In this document: one piece after another, positions 27,501 through 34,819 of the stretch
How the letters are laid out: every line of letters starts with the position of its first letter
Position numbering within the stretch: position 1 is the stretch's first letter
Assembly (NCBI RefSeq): GCF_000427965.1
Contig: NZ_ATZA01000017.1
Coordinates: 1 to 64,000 of the forward strand
DNA length: 64,000 nucleotides
Direction: 5' to 3'
DNA from: Olivibacter sitiensis DSM 17696
GTDB lineage: Bacteria > Bacteroidota > Bacteroidia > Sphingobacteriales > Sphingobacteriaceae
Position numbers and translations under genes: made by a program
Notes under the pieces: generated by a model
The model's database searches: none
Seen by the model: only the letters and a program-made list of their open reading frames with translations
What the model was told of the DNA's origin: nothing

Positions 27501-28090
27501 GTAGTGCTTTGCGCCTCCTCGACCGAAACGTTTGATTTGCGTTGCATCTCGAAAGAAACATAGCTTACTTCTATGGTATATATCCCTTTGGGAAGCGACA
27601 AGCTATATGCTCCATCCTGATCCGTACTTGTCGTGCGATTGAGCTCCACCACCTTTACGCTGGCACCTATCAAAGGGGCTCCCTTTTCGTCGGTAACAGT
27701 TCCTTCCAGACGCCCCGATTGCTGCGGTGGGTGATAGGTCACAATAATGTTTTTTCCCTCCTGCTCGTAAGTTGTAAATGTGTTTTGAGCTATTTTCTTC
27801 AATATGTCGTATAAACTTCCCTCCATTCGGACTGATATCCGTTGGTTTTCGGGTATGGTATTGTCACTGTATACAAAACGGTAATCGCATTTTCCTTCGA
27901 TATCCTTAAACACCTGTTTCAGTGTCTTATCTTGGATGTTTACCTTGATAGTCGTTGCATGAAGTGACTGTGCTTCCAAGGAATGGGCTTGAATAATGGT
28001 GAAGCCGAGCATTATACACCCTAGGATGAGCGAACTGTATTTCATGGTCATAAAAATGTAGTTGTAAAGAAACGGTACATTCTTTTTCAT
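24575..28090 (-). CDS. SusC/RagA TonB-linked transporter with STN domain
   Basis: A 1171-residue transporter when started at the ATG at 28090 (MKKNVPFLYNY); an open frame reaches 28174 but the extra residues are not leader-like. After the signal segment comes an STN domain (about 40-90, NIQDKTLKQVFKDIEGKCDYRF), a carboxypeptidase-like repeat (RLEGTVTDEKGAPLIGASV), the VVVVGYGTQKK TonB-box region, plug and barrel ending in MLNF. STN domains pass a ligand signal to a FecR anti-sigma factor, and a FecR and ECF sigma gene lie directly upstream, so the transporter most likely controls its own synthesis. The ligand is unknown but likely phosphorylated (see neighbours). Confidence 0.95.
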   Translation of the reverse strand: MKKNVPFLYNYIFMTMKYSSLILGCIMLGFTIIQAHSLEAQSLHATTIKVNIQDKTLKQVFKDIEGKCDYRFVYSDNTIPENQRISVRMEGSLYDILKKIAQNTFTTYEQEGKNIIVTYHPPQQSGRLEGTVTDEKGAPLIGASVKVVELNRTTSTDQDGAYSLSLPKGIYTIEVSYVSFEMQRKSNVSVEEAQSTTVHIALKEALGTLSEVVVVGYGTQKKVNLTGAVDQVGPEVFEGRVAANATQMLAGVVPNLNIDLADGKPTRNPSYNVRGTTSIGQGGSALVLIDGVEGDPGALNPSDIESVSVLKDASSAAVYGSRGTFGVILITTKKAAQGKTSFTYSGNTSLQKQSTRPDFVTDGYTYAERFYEAYNAWNNYSSVPARLNKTQMFTLDWLEEFRRRKEQGITEEITVNENGEYVYYGNEDYYKVLLKDQAWAQDHNLSVSGTTDKADFYLSGRLYDYGGIYRYNTDQYKSYNMRAKGGLQVTDWLTLNNNMDYSSIKYHDPQTAGEGGNIWRNIADEGHPSSPIFNPDGSFSYSAAYTVGDFIYGKNGVDSENANLRNTSSFETRFFDNAFHVRGDLTFRNRDFSSTRIRVPVPYSINEGEILMLETSLNDNIYEVSQKYRYLFANLYADYEKTFKEDHYFKGLIGYNYEQRTYNSTYITKNGLLTENTENINLALGESVTATAGYNKYRIAGVFFRANYIYKDRYLFELNGRYDGSSKFPTNEQWAFFPSASLGWRISQESFWNVSPNAISDLKIRASYGSLGNGNIDPYTFLDTYSISTSGRVLNGQRNPLTSAPAVIPDNLTWETARTANIGLDISALNNKLTFTGDLYTRKTLDMYTVGQTLPDVFGAASPKGNYADMTTKGFEISLSYNDRFDLNGKPFGFGVKVGLADYRSTIDKYNNSTGVLTDYYAGQRVGEIWGYVTQGLFQSQEEIDGAPSQTLIKSSNSGQVYPGDIRFADLDGNGVIDYGANTLSDHGDKTIIGNSDPRYIYNFNLNASYSGFFLSAFFQGVGKQDWYPGNEAIFWGQYNRPYNNLPTWHLDNYWTEDNRDAYLPRYAGYNTSFKETVQTRYLQNVAYIRLRNLQVGYNLPQRFVSKFGMQNIRVGLTGENLWTWSPLYKHTRDIDVANIGSSDPDIGTGSGQGFNYPTMRSVSFNLMLNF

Positions 28091-28283
28091 TATTTTTGAA
28101 CGTTTTTGATGAGTTGAACAATCACTTGTTAAAACCATGATGCCTACTAAGTTGTCCAGACCGCGTGGCATCAAAACTTTTGGGGGCTTTTGGCACTATG
28201 CCGAAGGCCCTTTTCGCTGATTATTGACGCTATGTTTTCTTCATTTTGATATGCTTTATTTTTTTACCCCTATTTTGAATAAA

Positions 28284-29291
28284 CTATTCTATATAAATAT
28301 TCTTTCCTTCTATGCGATATGAAAAATGATGGCCTTTTTTGAGCAAATCCAGCACCCTATTGACGGATAGATTATCAAAAGAGCCAGTAAACCGAAAGCT
28401 TTTTGTCTTGCTGTCAGAAAAATGCACCTTCACATCGTACCACCGCTCCAAGATAAGGGCCACTTGACCAAACGACTTGGAGTCAAAGGCCAATACTTCA
28501 TTGCGCCAAATACCCCAAGCATCCAACTTTCCAATGGTGCGGACAGCTATTTTGCCTGCTGCTTTGTGGTATATCATTTTCTGCCCTGGCTTCAAAGTAG
28601 CAAATAGCGACTCATCACTTACCGATTCATCGAGCTTTCCCACCCTTAAAGCTCCCGACTCCAATGCCACTGCCACCTCACTGTCCTCTTCAAATGCCCT
28701 GAAATTAAACGAGGTACCCAATACGTGTGCGTATATCCCCTGCCCTTCTACTATAAAAGGCAGGTTCTTATCGGTTGACACCTCAAAATAGGCCTCGCCT
28801 GTCAGCTTTACTTTCCGATTCTTGCGACTGAAATCATCGGTATATTCCAGTGTGCTCCCCGCATTGAGGAATATGATAGTACCATCGGCCATGCGGAGTG
28901 TTTTCTTCTGTCCATAGGCCGTATGAACCTCATGGCGCGCAGGCACGTTTGCAACTTCCGGTACTTCCTTTGATCCTTGTTGCCAAAAAAAAGGGATGAG
29001 GAGACATAGCAGCAGGAAGCAGGCAACAGATAGCCAAGGCCATGTATAGGTATTGCGCTTCGGTTTGGGGTGCACCTTTTCCAGTACCCTTTCGATACGA
29101 AGCCTGCTTTGCTCGTCACTGGATTTACCTTTATCATATTCGGTATTTTCCCATTCTTGCAAAAACCGTTTCTCCAGTTCCGTACGGTTATCTGGACTAT
29201 CCATAAGCAAATGGAGCTCTTTCTTTTCGGCATCGCTCAGATTTCCTTCCAGGTACTTTCCAACGAGTTCGCTCAGTCTTGATGTTTTCAT
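28284..29291 (-). CDS. FecR-like anti-sigma factor
   Basis: A 335-residue FecR family protein from ATG 29291 (a GTG lies one codon before). A cytoplasmic N-terminal sigma-binding part (1-83, with ELVGKYLEGNLSDAEKKEL) is followed by one transmembrane helix (about 86-104), a periplasmic FecR domain (VHTAYGQKKTLRMADGTIIFLNAGSTLEY, then LTGEAYFEV, FIVEGQGIYAHVLGTSFN) and a C-terminal STN-like domain (VALILERWYDVKVHF, FRFTGSFDNLSVNRVLDLL). It receives the signal of the downstream SusC and releases the ECF sigma factor encoded 112 bp upstream. The spacer between these genes holds three in-phase GGTTAA repeats. Confidence 0.93.
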   Translation of the reverse strand: MKTSRLSELVGKYLEGNLSDAEKKELHLLMDSPDNRTELEKRFLQEWENTEYDKGKSSDEQSRLRIERVLEKVHPKPKRNTYTWPWLSVACFLLLCLLIPFFWQQGSKEVPEVANVPARHEVHTAYGQKKTLRMADGTIIFLNAGSTLEYTDDFSRKNRKVKLTGEAYFEVSTDKNLPFIVEGQGIYAHVLGTSFNFRAFEEDSEVAVALESGALRVGKLDESVSDESLFATLKPGQKMIYHKAAGKIAVRTIGKLDAWGIWRNEVLAFDSKSFGQVALILERWYDVKVHFSDSKTKSFRFTGSFDNLSVNRVLDLLKKGHHFSYRIEGKNIYIE

Positions 29292-29346
29292 CACCTATAT
29301 GACCGAGCAGGTCTCGCCCACGGGCTATCCGATCGAATGAACATTA

Positions 29347-29391
29347 GGTTAATATTGGGTTAAGAAAAGGTTAAGCGCCAAATAGGGTTAA
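29347..29391. promoter_or_regulatory. Triple 11-bp-spaced GGTTAA repeat upstream of fecR-like gene
   Basis: GGTTAA (plus strand) starts at 29347, 29358 and 29369, exactly 11 bp apart, and again out of phase at 29386. On the minus strand these read TTAACC. The 11-bp period is that of PhoB/OmpR-type direct repeats. No clear -7 element follows on either strand. Confidence 0.55.
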
Positions 29392-29403
29392 TGGAGCTGT
29401 GTA

Positions 29404-29988
29404 TTACAAAAATAGCATGATAATGAAGGCGTAGGCATGTTCGGAAAGCATTTTCCTCAGCATGGCGTAAGATTTCTTTAGCTGGTTCTTCACGGTATGG
29501 GTCGAAATGTTCAGCGAAGCCCCTATTTCATCATTGGTGAGCCCCTGTTCTTTCTTTAGTAGAAAAACCTCCTTGCAACGTGGGGGCAAGTGTTCCACGT
29601 AAACGCCCACCAGTCGCTGCAAGTCCTTCTGCATAATCACCTCATCGCCATCTTCATGCCACTCATGTTCTTGCGCGTAGTGCGCCTCCCGGATTTGACG
29701 AGCCAAGGATTCCTGCAAACTGTTCAACGCTCTGTTCTTGCTGGTGGTGTATAACCATGCCGACATAGACTCAACGTCTTGCATCTTTTCCTTTTGCTCC
29801 CATATCTTGACGAATATGTCTTGCGTTATCTCCTCCGCCAGCTGTTCATTTTTCACCCACCGAAGAATGAAGTGATATACCTTCGCTTCGTATTTCTCCA
29901 TCAACTCCTCAAGCGCTCGGACATCGCCAGCGGCTAATTTCGTCAACAATAATTTATCCGAATGACTTCTCCCCGTTACGACATACAT
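29404..29988 (-). CDS. ECF RNA polymerase sigma factor (FecI-like)
   Basis: A 194-residue ECF sigma factor. Region 2 (about 20-95) includes YHFILRWVKNEQLAEEITQDIFVKIWEQK and SAWLYTTSKNRALNSL; region 4 (about 130-180) includes LPPRCKEVFLLKKEQGLTNDEIGASLNISTHTVKNQLKKS. It forms a sigma/anti-sigma pair with the FecR-like protein downstream and probably drives the SusC-SusD-EEP operon. Its own promoter carries the double 11-bp half site found at three other promoters in this region (30011-30045), so synthesis of the sigma factor itself may answer to a PhoB-like regulator. Confidence 0.95.
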   Translation of the reverse strand: MYVVTGRSHSDKLLLTKLAAGDVRALEELMEKYEAKVYHFILRWVKNEQLAEEITQDIFVKIWEQKEKMQDVESMSAWLYTTSKNRALNSLQESLARQIREAHYAQEHEWHEDGDEVIMQKDLQRLVGVYVEHLPPRCKEVFLLKKEQGLTNDEIGASLNISTHTVKNQLKKSYAMLRKMLSEHAYAFIIMLFL

Positions 29989-30010
29989 AAGGCCTTGCTA
30001 TTGCTCCGCA

Positions 30011-30045
30011 CAAATCTACGAAGTCAATATTACCTCAATGTTACG
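30011..30045 (-). promoter_or_regulatory. Pho-box-like promoter of the ECF sigma gene
   Basis: Read on the minus strand: half site CGTAAC (30045-30040), 5 nt, half site GGTAAT (30034-30029), exactly 10 nt, then -7 element TAGATTTG (30018-30011). The 11-nt units GTAACATTGAG and GTAATATTGAC agree at 9 of 11 positions. Confidence 0.7.
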
Positions 30046-30098
30046 AATGAAAAATGGCTGCGTCCATATTCATATCAATCTGGTTACATAAAGTCAGA

Positions 30099-30133
30099 TT
30101 TAACATAGGGTTAACAGCGCAAAGCTAACTTTG
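30099..30133 (+). promoter_or_regulatory. Pho-box-like promoter of the nucleotide pyrophosphatase gene
   Basis: Half site TTTAAC (30099-30104), 5 nt, half site GTTAAC (30110-30115), exactly 10 nt, then -7 element TAACTTTG (30126-30133), 30 nt ahead of the ATG. Confidence 0.72.
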
Positions 30134-30163
30134 CAGAGATTAGTAGTATAAACTAAATTCAAC

Positions 30164-31465
30164 ATGAAAAAAATTGCGTCCTTACTCTTATTGTGCCTGT
30201 GGATATTTAATGTAAACGCGCAGGAACAGAAACATGTCATCCTAGTGACCATTGATGGTTTTCGCCCGGATTTTTACCTGGAAGACAAATGGAATACGCC
30301 CCACCTAAAAGAAATACTCAAAGAAGGCGTCCATGCATATGGGGTCAACAGCGTATTTCCTTCGGTAACCTATCCATCACACACCACGATAGTCACCGGC
30401 GTGCAGCCTGCCGAGCATGGTATCACCTCCAATGCCGTCTTTGAACCCGATAGTAGTACGGGAAAGATATACTGGAATTTCAACGAGATCACCTCACCCA
30501 CCATTTGGGGAGCGGCAAAGGAAAAGGGCATGACGGTAGCCTCCATGTTATGGCCAGTGTCGGCTGAAGCGCCAGCAATAGATATCAACATTTCGGATAT
30601 CGGAAGCATGGGCGAGGCAGTGCGTGACAAATATGCCACACCTCAGGGAATTACCGATAGCATCAAAGGATTGCTTTTTCCAAATGATAAGGTCAAATGG
30701 GGAGAAGACGAGTATAATGCCCCCGCCTCTGCCTGGGTAATACGTCAGTACAAACCCCAGCTCATGACCATACACCTCATTTCGGTAGACCATGCAGAAC
30801 ATACCGTGGGGCGTGAAGGTCAGATGGTAGCCGACGCGATACATGAAGCCGACAAGGGTATAGGATTGATTCGCGAGGCAATCAGGGAGGCAGGCATGGC
30901 AGACAACACCCTGCTCATCGTCACGGGCGATCACGGTTTCTACGACGTTACCCATCAGGTGAATCCCAATGTATGGCTGGCAAAGGCTGGATTGCTCAAC
31001 CCAGAGAAACAGGACGACTGGAAAGCACGCTTTTTTCCAGTAGGCGGCTCGGCCTTCCTCTTTCTACGCGACGAGCAGGACAAAAAGACCAAACAACAAG
31101 TATTAAACCTCTTGAAATCCCTTCCTAATGAAGAGAAAGGCTATTTCAGGATCATAGACGAAAAGCAAATGAAGAAAATCGGAGCCAATCCCCATGCGGC
31201 CTTTGGTCTTTCGGGACTGGAAGGTGCGGCCTTTGGCAATGCCTCCACGGGCGATGCCATTCGCGAAGGCAAGGGGGGCACCCACGGCTATTTCCCCGAT
31301 ACACGCAACATACAGACTGGTTTTCTGGCCGTCGCTCCCAATATAAAGAAAGGTGTGGAGATTAGGGATATGGACTTGAGAGATGTGACCGTGTTTGTAA
31401 AAGAATACCTGGACCTCCATCTACCATCAGCCAAAGGCAGGTCGTCCAAGAAATATTTTGAATAG
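30164..31465 (+). CDS. Nucleotide pyrophosphatase/phosphodiesterase (NPP), exported
   Basis: A 433-residue member of the alkaline phosphatase superfamily, NPP branch. After the signal peptide (1-20) come VILVTIDGFRPDFY with the metal ligand Asp31, the nucleophile region FPSVTYPSHTTIVTG with Thr69, LISVDHAEH (metal ligands), and TGDHGFYDVTH with the remaining Asp/His ligands. These enzymes split phosphodiester or pyrophosphate bonds in nucleotides or lipid head groups outside the cytoplasm. It is divergent from the ECF sigma gene, and both promoters carry the same half-site pair, so they are probably induced together, plausibly on phosphate shortage. Confidence 0.93.
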   Translation: MKKIASLLLLCLWIFNVNAQEQKHVILVTIDGFRPDFYLEDKWNTPHLKEILKEGVHAYGVNSVFPSVTYPSHTTIVTGVQPAEHGITSNAVFEPDSSTGKIYWNFNEITSPTIWGAAKEKGMTVASMLWPVSAEAPAIDINISDIGSMGEAVRDKYATPQGITDSIKGLLFPNDKVKWGEDEYNAPASAWVIRQYKPQLMTIHLISVDHAEHTVGREGQMVADAIHEADKGIGLIREAIREAGMADNTLLIVTGDHGFYDVTHQVNPNVWLAKAGLLNPEKQDDWKARFFPVGGSAFLFLRDEQDKKTKQQVLNLLKSLPNEEKGYFRIIDEKQMKKIGANPHAAFGLSGLEGAAFGNASTGDAIREGKGGTHGYFPDTRNIQTGFLAVAPNIKKGVEIRDMDLRDVTVFVKEYLDLHLPSAKGRSSKKYFE

Positions 31466-31491
31466 CTTCCATCACCTTCTTTTTGATTAAG

Positions 31492-31537
31492 AACTTCACC
31501 AAAGTCGCACGCCAGGCAGCGGCGCAGTGGTGAAGTT
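31492..31537. terminator. Bidirectional terminator between convergent phosphoesterase genes
   Basis: Stem AACTTCACC / GGTGAAGTT enclosing a GC-rich inner sequence, with T-rich ends on both strands. It separates the NPP gene and the metallophosphoesterase gene. Confidence 0.75.
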
Positions 31538-31544
31538 TTCTTAC

Positions 31545-32687
31545 TTAATAGAACTTCAACATGCGTGGTTGGCCCATTCGCAAAGGCATCACAAACCGTT
31601 CGAACAGAGTGGCCGATACCGTATCGTCCTCTGCAGCTTCTGGCGCTATGGTATAATAGGCACCAGTCAGGAACAAGCCATTCTTACCTTTTTCTAGTGT
31701 CAGGTTCATAAAGCCATAGCGATCGTCACAGTAATTCTCGAGATGCACCGTCTCGAGAACAGGCCAATGGCTCGACACGGCAGGATCGTCCTGCATAGCT
31801 ACCGAATGCAAGCCATCATAGCCCCCGGCACCAGCTACGATATAGGGCACCACTGTTCCATCCTCATATCTTTTGGAAAATCGTTGGTAATTGTGTACAT
31901 GGCCGCTAAGCACCAAGTCAGGCTTCACCCCGGTACGCTCAAAGGCCCGCTCCAGCATCACGATCATCTCTGCACTTGATCCGTGATTGGTATCGGCCGA
32001 ATACGGTGCATGGTGCAGGCACACGATCAGTGCCTTGCTCTCCCGCTCGGCCTGGCACCACAGCAGTTCCTGCTCGAACCACTCCTCCTGTTCTTTAGAT
32101 ATCCAACCATATTTGGTAACATTGGGGTAAAGCCCAATGAAATTCGCCAATGGTGTCTCCAATGTCCAATAGACATTCGGCTGGATCATGCTCTTGCGCC
32201 TGCTTCCGCCCGAAAAGGAGATATCACGCCTTTCGGAATCGCAAAAAACATCCATAAAAGCATCCAAACTCTGGTACATAACATCGCTATCGGGGTTGAT
32301 ATCTGCATCGTGATTACCCGCAAGGGCGAAAATAGCGCCCGGATAATGCTCATAGGGCCGAAAAAACTGCCTAGCATATTCGCTCGCTTCTCCATGGTCG
32401 TACACGATGTCGCCCAAGTGGTATAGAAATGCGCTCTGGTCAGCCTGAACCTGTTTGGATATCTCGCGCGACACAATAGACTGAAAACGGGACGGCCTAA
32501 GACTTCCCGTATCGCCAATAACGTGAAAAACCATCCGCTCGGCCATATCAATCCCAGCACGTGGCAATATACGTTCGATGGGCAGGTGGTATGGCCAGTT
32601 ACCAACAGGCTGTGGCTCAAATTGCAAACGATGCGAATCGTCTATCTTTTGGTTCAAGAAAATAGGCTTTCTATATTTATTTCCCAT
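31545..32687 (-). CDS. Calcineurin-type metallophosphoesterase, purple acid phosphatase-like
   Basis: Five blocks of the metallophosphoesterase fold are visible: HVIGDTGSLR, YHLGDIVYDHGE, ALAGNHDADI, CLHHAPYS and LSGHVHNYQRF; the last resembles purple acid phosphatases. The open frame begins at 32741, but there the codon lies inside the promoter half-site; the ATG at 32687 (MGNKYRKPIFL), 35 nt after the -7 element, is the likely start, giving 380 residues. No classical signal peptide is visible from that start, so the location is uncertain. Probable role: hydrolysis of phosphomonoesters or diesters. Confidence 0.88.
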   Translation of the reverse strand: MGNKYRKPIFLNQKIDDSHRLQFEPQPVGNWPYHLPIERILPRAGIDMAERMVFHVIGDTGSLRPSRFQSIVSREISKQVQADQSAFLYHLGDIVYDHGEASEYARQFFRPYEHYPGAIFALAGNHDADINPDSDVMYQSLDAFMDVFCDSERRDISFSGGSRRKSMIQPNVYWTLETPLANFIGLYPNVTKYGWISKEQEEWFEQELLWCQAERESKALIVCLHHAPYSADTNHGSSAEMIVMLERAFERTGVKPDLVLSGHVHNYQRFSKRYEDGTVVPYIVAGAGGYDGLHSVAMQDDPAVSSHWPVLETVHLENYCDDRYGFMNLTLEKGKNGLFLTGAYYTIAPEAAEDDTVSATLFERFVMPLRMGQPRMLKFY

Positions 32688-32721
32688 AACGAAGCAGGAA
32701 TGCTTTTGTGCATTCTTGGCA

Positions 32722-32756
32722 TAAAGGTAAGGTACCATCATTAACTTGATGTTAAA
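32722..32756 (-). promoter_or_regulatory. Pho-box-like promoter of the metallophosphoesterase gene
   Basis: Read on the minus strand: TTTAAC (32756-32751), 5 nt, GTTAAT (32745-32740), exactly 10 nt, then TACCTTTA (32729-32722; one mismatch to TAnnTTTG). This geometry places the transcription start near 32715 and decides for the ATG at 32687. Confidence 0.7.
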
Positions 32757-32843
32757 TTGTCCTTATGTTATAGTTCATGACGATAAGGTGATATTCGGGT
32801 CCAAATAGTAGCAACAAATAGCATAACGATTGCCACACAATAA

Positions 32844-32878
32844 CTTAACTTTCTGGTAATAAACAAACTATATTTTTG
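32844..32878 (+). promoter_or_regulatory. Pho-box-like promoter of the olsF-like gene
   Basis: CTTAAC (32844-32849), 5 nt, GGTAAT (32855-32860), exactly 10 nt, then -7 element TATTTTTG (32871-32878), 35 nt ahead of the ATG at 32914. Confidence 0.68.
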
Positions 32879-32913
32879 TATAGGGAGTACTTCATCACCC
32901 CTGCACCAAAGCG

Positions 32914-34650
32914 ATGGATCAAGAAATCATCAATCAGAGGAAATTCTCACAAGCCATAGGAACCCGTGGCCGACACATGGCCGGCATCAATAACCTGTTG
33001 ATGCATATTATGAAACTGCACAAGCTAAACCGGGAATTTAAAAAGGTGCAGCACATGCAGGGCACGGCATTCATGGACGGAGTGCTGCGCTTGTTGAAAG
33101 TTGATGTTGATGTTGATGAAACCATGCTACACAACATACCGAAAGAAGGTGCGTTTATCGTCCTTGCCAATCATCCATATGGCGGCATAGACGGTCTTAT
33201 CTTGCTTAGACTGATCAGCGCGATCAGACCAGATGTAAAGCTTATGGCCAATTTCCTGCTGAAAAACATCAGCCAATTGGACGATTGCCTCATAGCAGTA
33301 GATCCTTTTGAAACCAAAGGAAGCAGTAAGAACATCTTGGGTATAAAACAGGTAGTAAACAGCCTCCAATGTGGGCACCCTGTCATCATCTTTCCCGCGG
33401 GAGAAGTTTCCGCGTTTCACCTATCCAAGAAACGCATCACTGACGGGCCGTGGCACCCCGTAGTCGGCAAGCTCATTGCCAAAGTAAAAGTACCTATCCT
33501 GCCCGTGTACTTTCAAGGAAATAACAGCCTATTGTTCAACTTGATGGGCATGGTCCACCCCATGCTACGGACAGCAAGACTCCCCGCAGAACTGTTCAAC
33601 AAGTCGGGTCATCGCGTACCTATCCATATCGGCCATCTTCAACCCTATGAAGATATCCCATTCCACGGCAATCCTGAGAAAATGCTAATTTACCTGAGGG
33701 CCTATACCTACTCTCTGGCCATGGGACTTGGATACGACAAGAAGAAATTAATCCCAATCCCTTACTTCAGAAAAGAACAGCAAGCCATCGCGCCTCCCGT
33801 GCCACAGATGGCGTTGGAAGAAAACATATCCAAAATAAGCGAATTTCAACTACTGAAAAGCGGTAAATACGAGCTATACCTGGCGCCTGCGCAAGTACTT
33901 CCACAAATCATGCAAGAAATAGGCCGACTGCGGGAAATAACCTACAGAGATGTGGGCGAGGGCACAAACAAAGCGACCGATACGGACCTATTTGATGTGT
34001 ACTACCTCCACCTTTTTCTCTGGGACAAGGAGGCACGATGCATCGTAGGGGCGTACCGCATGGGAAAAGGTAAGGAACTGTTCCATATATTGGGCAAACG
34101 TGGCTTCTATATCTCACAGCTTTTCAAGTTAGGCAAGGGGTTCATGCCCATACTGCAGCACGGCCTAGAGCTTGGACGGAGCTGGGTACGAAAAGAATAC
34201 CAACGGCAGGCCCTTCCCCTATACCTGTTATGGAAAGGCATATTACAACATCTTAAACAGCACCCAGAGTACGAATTTTTGATCGGTCCGGTCAGTATCA
34301 GTAAGCAATATTCGGAATTTTCGAGATGTCTCATCGTCGACTATATCCGCTTACATCATTTTGATGAAGAATTGGCAAAAAGTGTCAAGGCAAAGAAAAA
34401 ATTCAAGCCCAAGCTTACCGAAATCGGGGGACATGCCCTATTGGACAAAACGGCCTCTATCCGATTTTTGGATAAGCTGATCGCGCTCAATGAAAGTGGG
34501 GGCCTGCGGTTTCCGGTTTTGCTAAAGCGATACCTGGAACTGAATGCAACCATCGTTGGCTTCAACATAGACCCCAAGTTTGAGGACTGCTTGGACGGAC
34601 TGATGGTGCTCCAGTTGAAGAACCTTCCCTTGCATGCTTTCAACAGATAA
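32914..34650 (+). CDS. olsF: Bifunctional aminolipid (ornithine/glycine lipid) synthase, OlsF-like
   Basis: A 578-residue protein with two domains. N-terminal part (about 40-290): lysophospholipid acyltransferase-like, with ANHPYGGIDG (His87) and IIFPAGEVSAF near 160. C-terminal part (about 330-530): GNAT-like OlsB/hemolysin-type N-acyltransferase, with LREITYRDVGEGTNKATDTD and CIVGAYRMGKGKE. The order O-acyltransferase then N-acyltransferase is that of OlsF, the fused ornithine-lipid synthase known in Flavobacterium and Serratia. The product would be a phosphorus-free membrane lipid with an amino-acid head group. The promoter has the same half-site pair as the phosphatase genes, which suits induction under phosphate shortage. 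The head group (ornithine, glycine or other) cannot be told from sequence. Confidence 0.85.
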   Translation: MDQEIINQRKFSQAIGTRGRHMAGINNLLMHIMKLHKLNREFKKVQHMQGTAFMDGVLRLLKVDVDVDETMLHNIPKEGAFIVLANHPYGGIDGLILLRLISAIRPDVKLMANFLLKNISQLDDCLIAVDPFETKGSSKNILGIKQVVNSLQCGHPVIIFPAGEVSAFHLSKKRITDGPWHPVVGKLIAKVKVPILPVYFQGNNSLLFNLMGMVHPMLRTARLPAELFNKSGHRVPIHIGHLQPYEDIPFHGNPEKMLIYLRAYTYSLAMGLGYDKKKLIPIPYFRKEQQAIAPPVPQMALEENISKISEFQLLKSGKYELYLAPAQVLPQIMQEIGRLREITYRDVGEGTNKATDTDLFDVYYLHLFLWDKEARCIVGAYRMGKGKELFHILGKRGFYISQLFKLGKGFMPILQHGLELGRSWVRKEYQRQALPLYLLWKGILQHLKQHPEYEFLIGPVSISKQYSEFSRCLIVDYIRLHHFDEELAKSVKAKKKFKPKLTEIGGHALLDKTASIRFLDKLIALNESGGLRFPVLLKRYLELNATIVGFNIDPKFEDCLDGLMVLQLKNLPLHAFNR

Positions 34651-34679
34651 AAAGGCAATCAGATCTCCTTGCAATAGAC

Positions 34680-34711
34680 AAAAAAATAGGACTCGCTTCA
34701 CAGCGGGCCCT
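34680..34711 (-). terminator. Terminator of the glycosyltransferase operon
   Basis: On the minus strand, AGGGCCCGCT, loop, AGCGAGTCCT form an imperfect stem, followed by seven T residues. It lies 110 bp after the stop of the gene at 34820. Confidence 0.7.
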
Positions 34712-34819
34712 ATCCCTCAATTTAATCAATCCAAACCTAACATGAAATCTCGTATGATTTCTTGATGCAAAGATGCATCATTCATATTATGCACTAGTTA
34801 AAGGACTGTTTTATTTCTG

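Noticed and set aside
31545-32741. Full-length start at 32741 for the metallophosphoesterase
   Set aside because: The codon overlaps the promoter half site and lies upstream of the -7 element, so it would not be in the mRNA; ATG 32687 is used.
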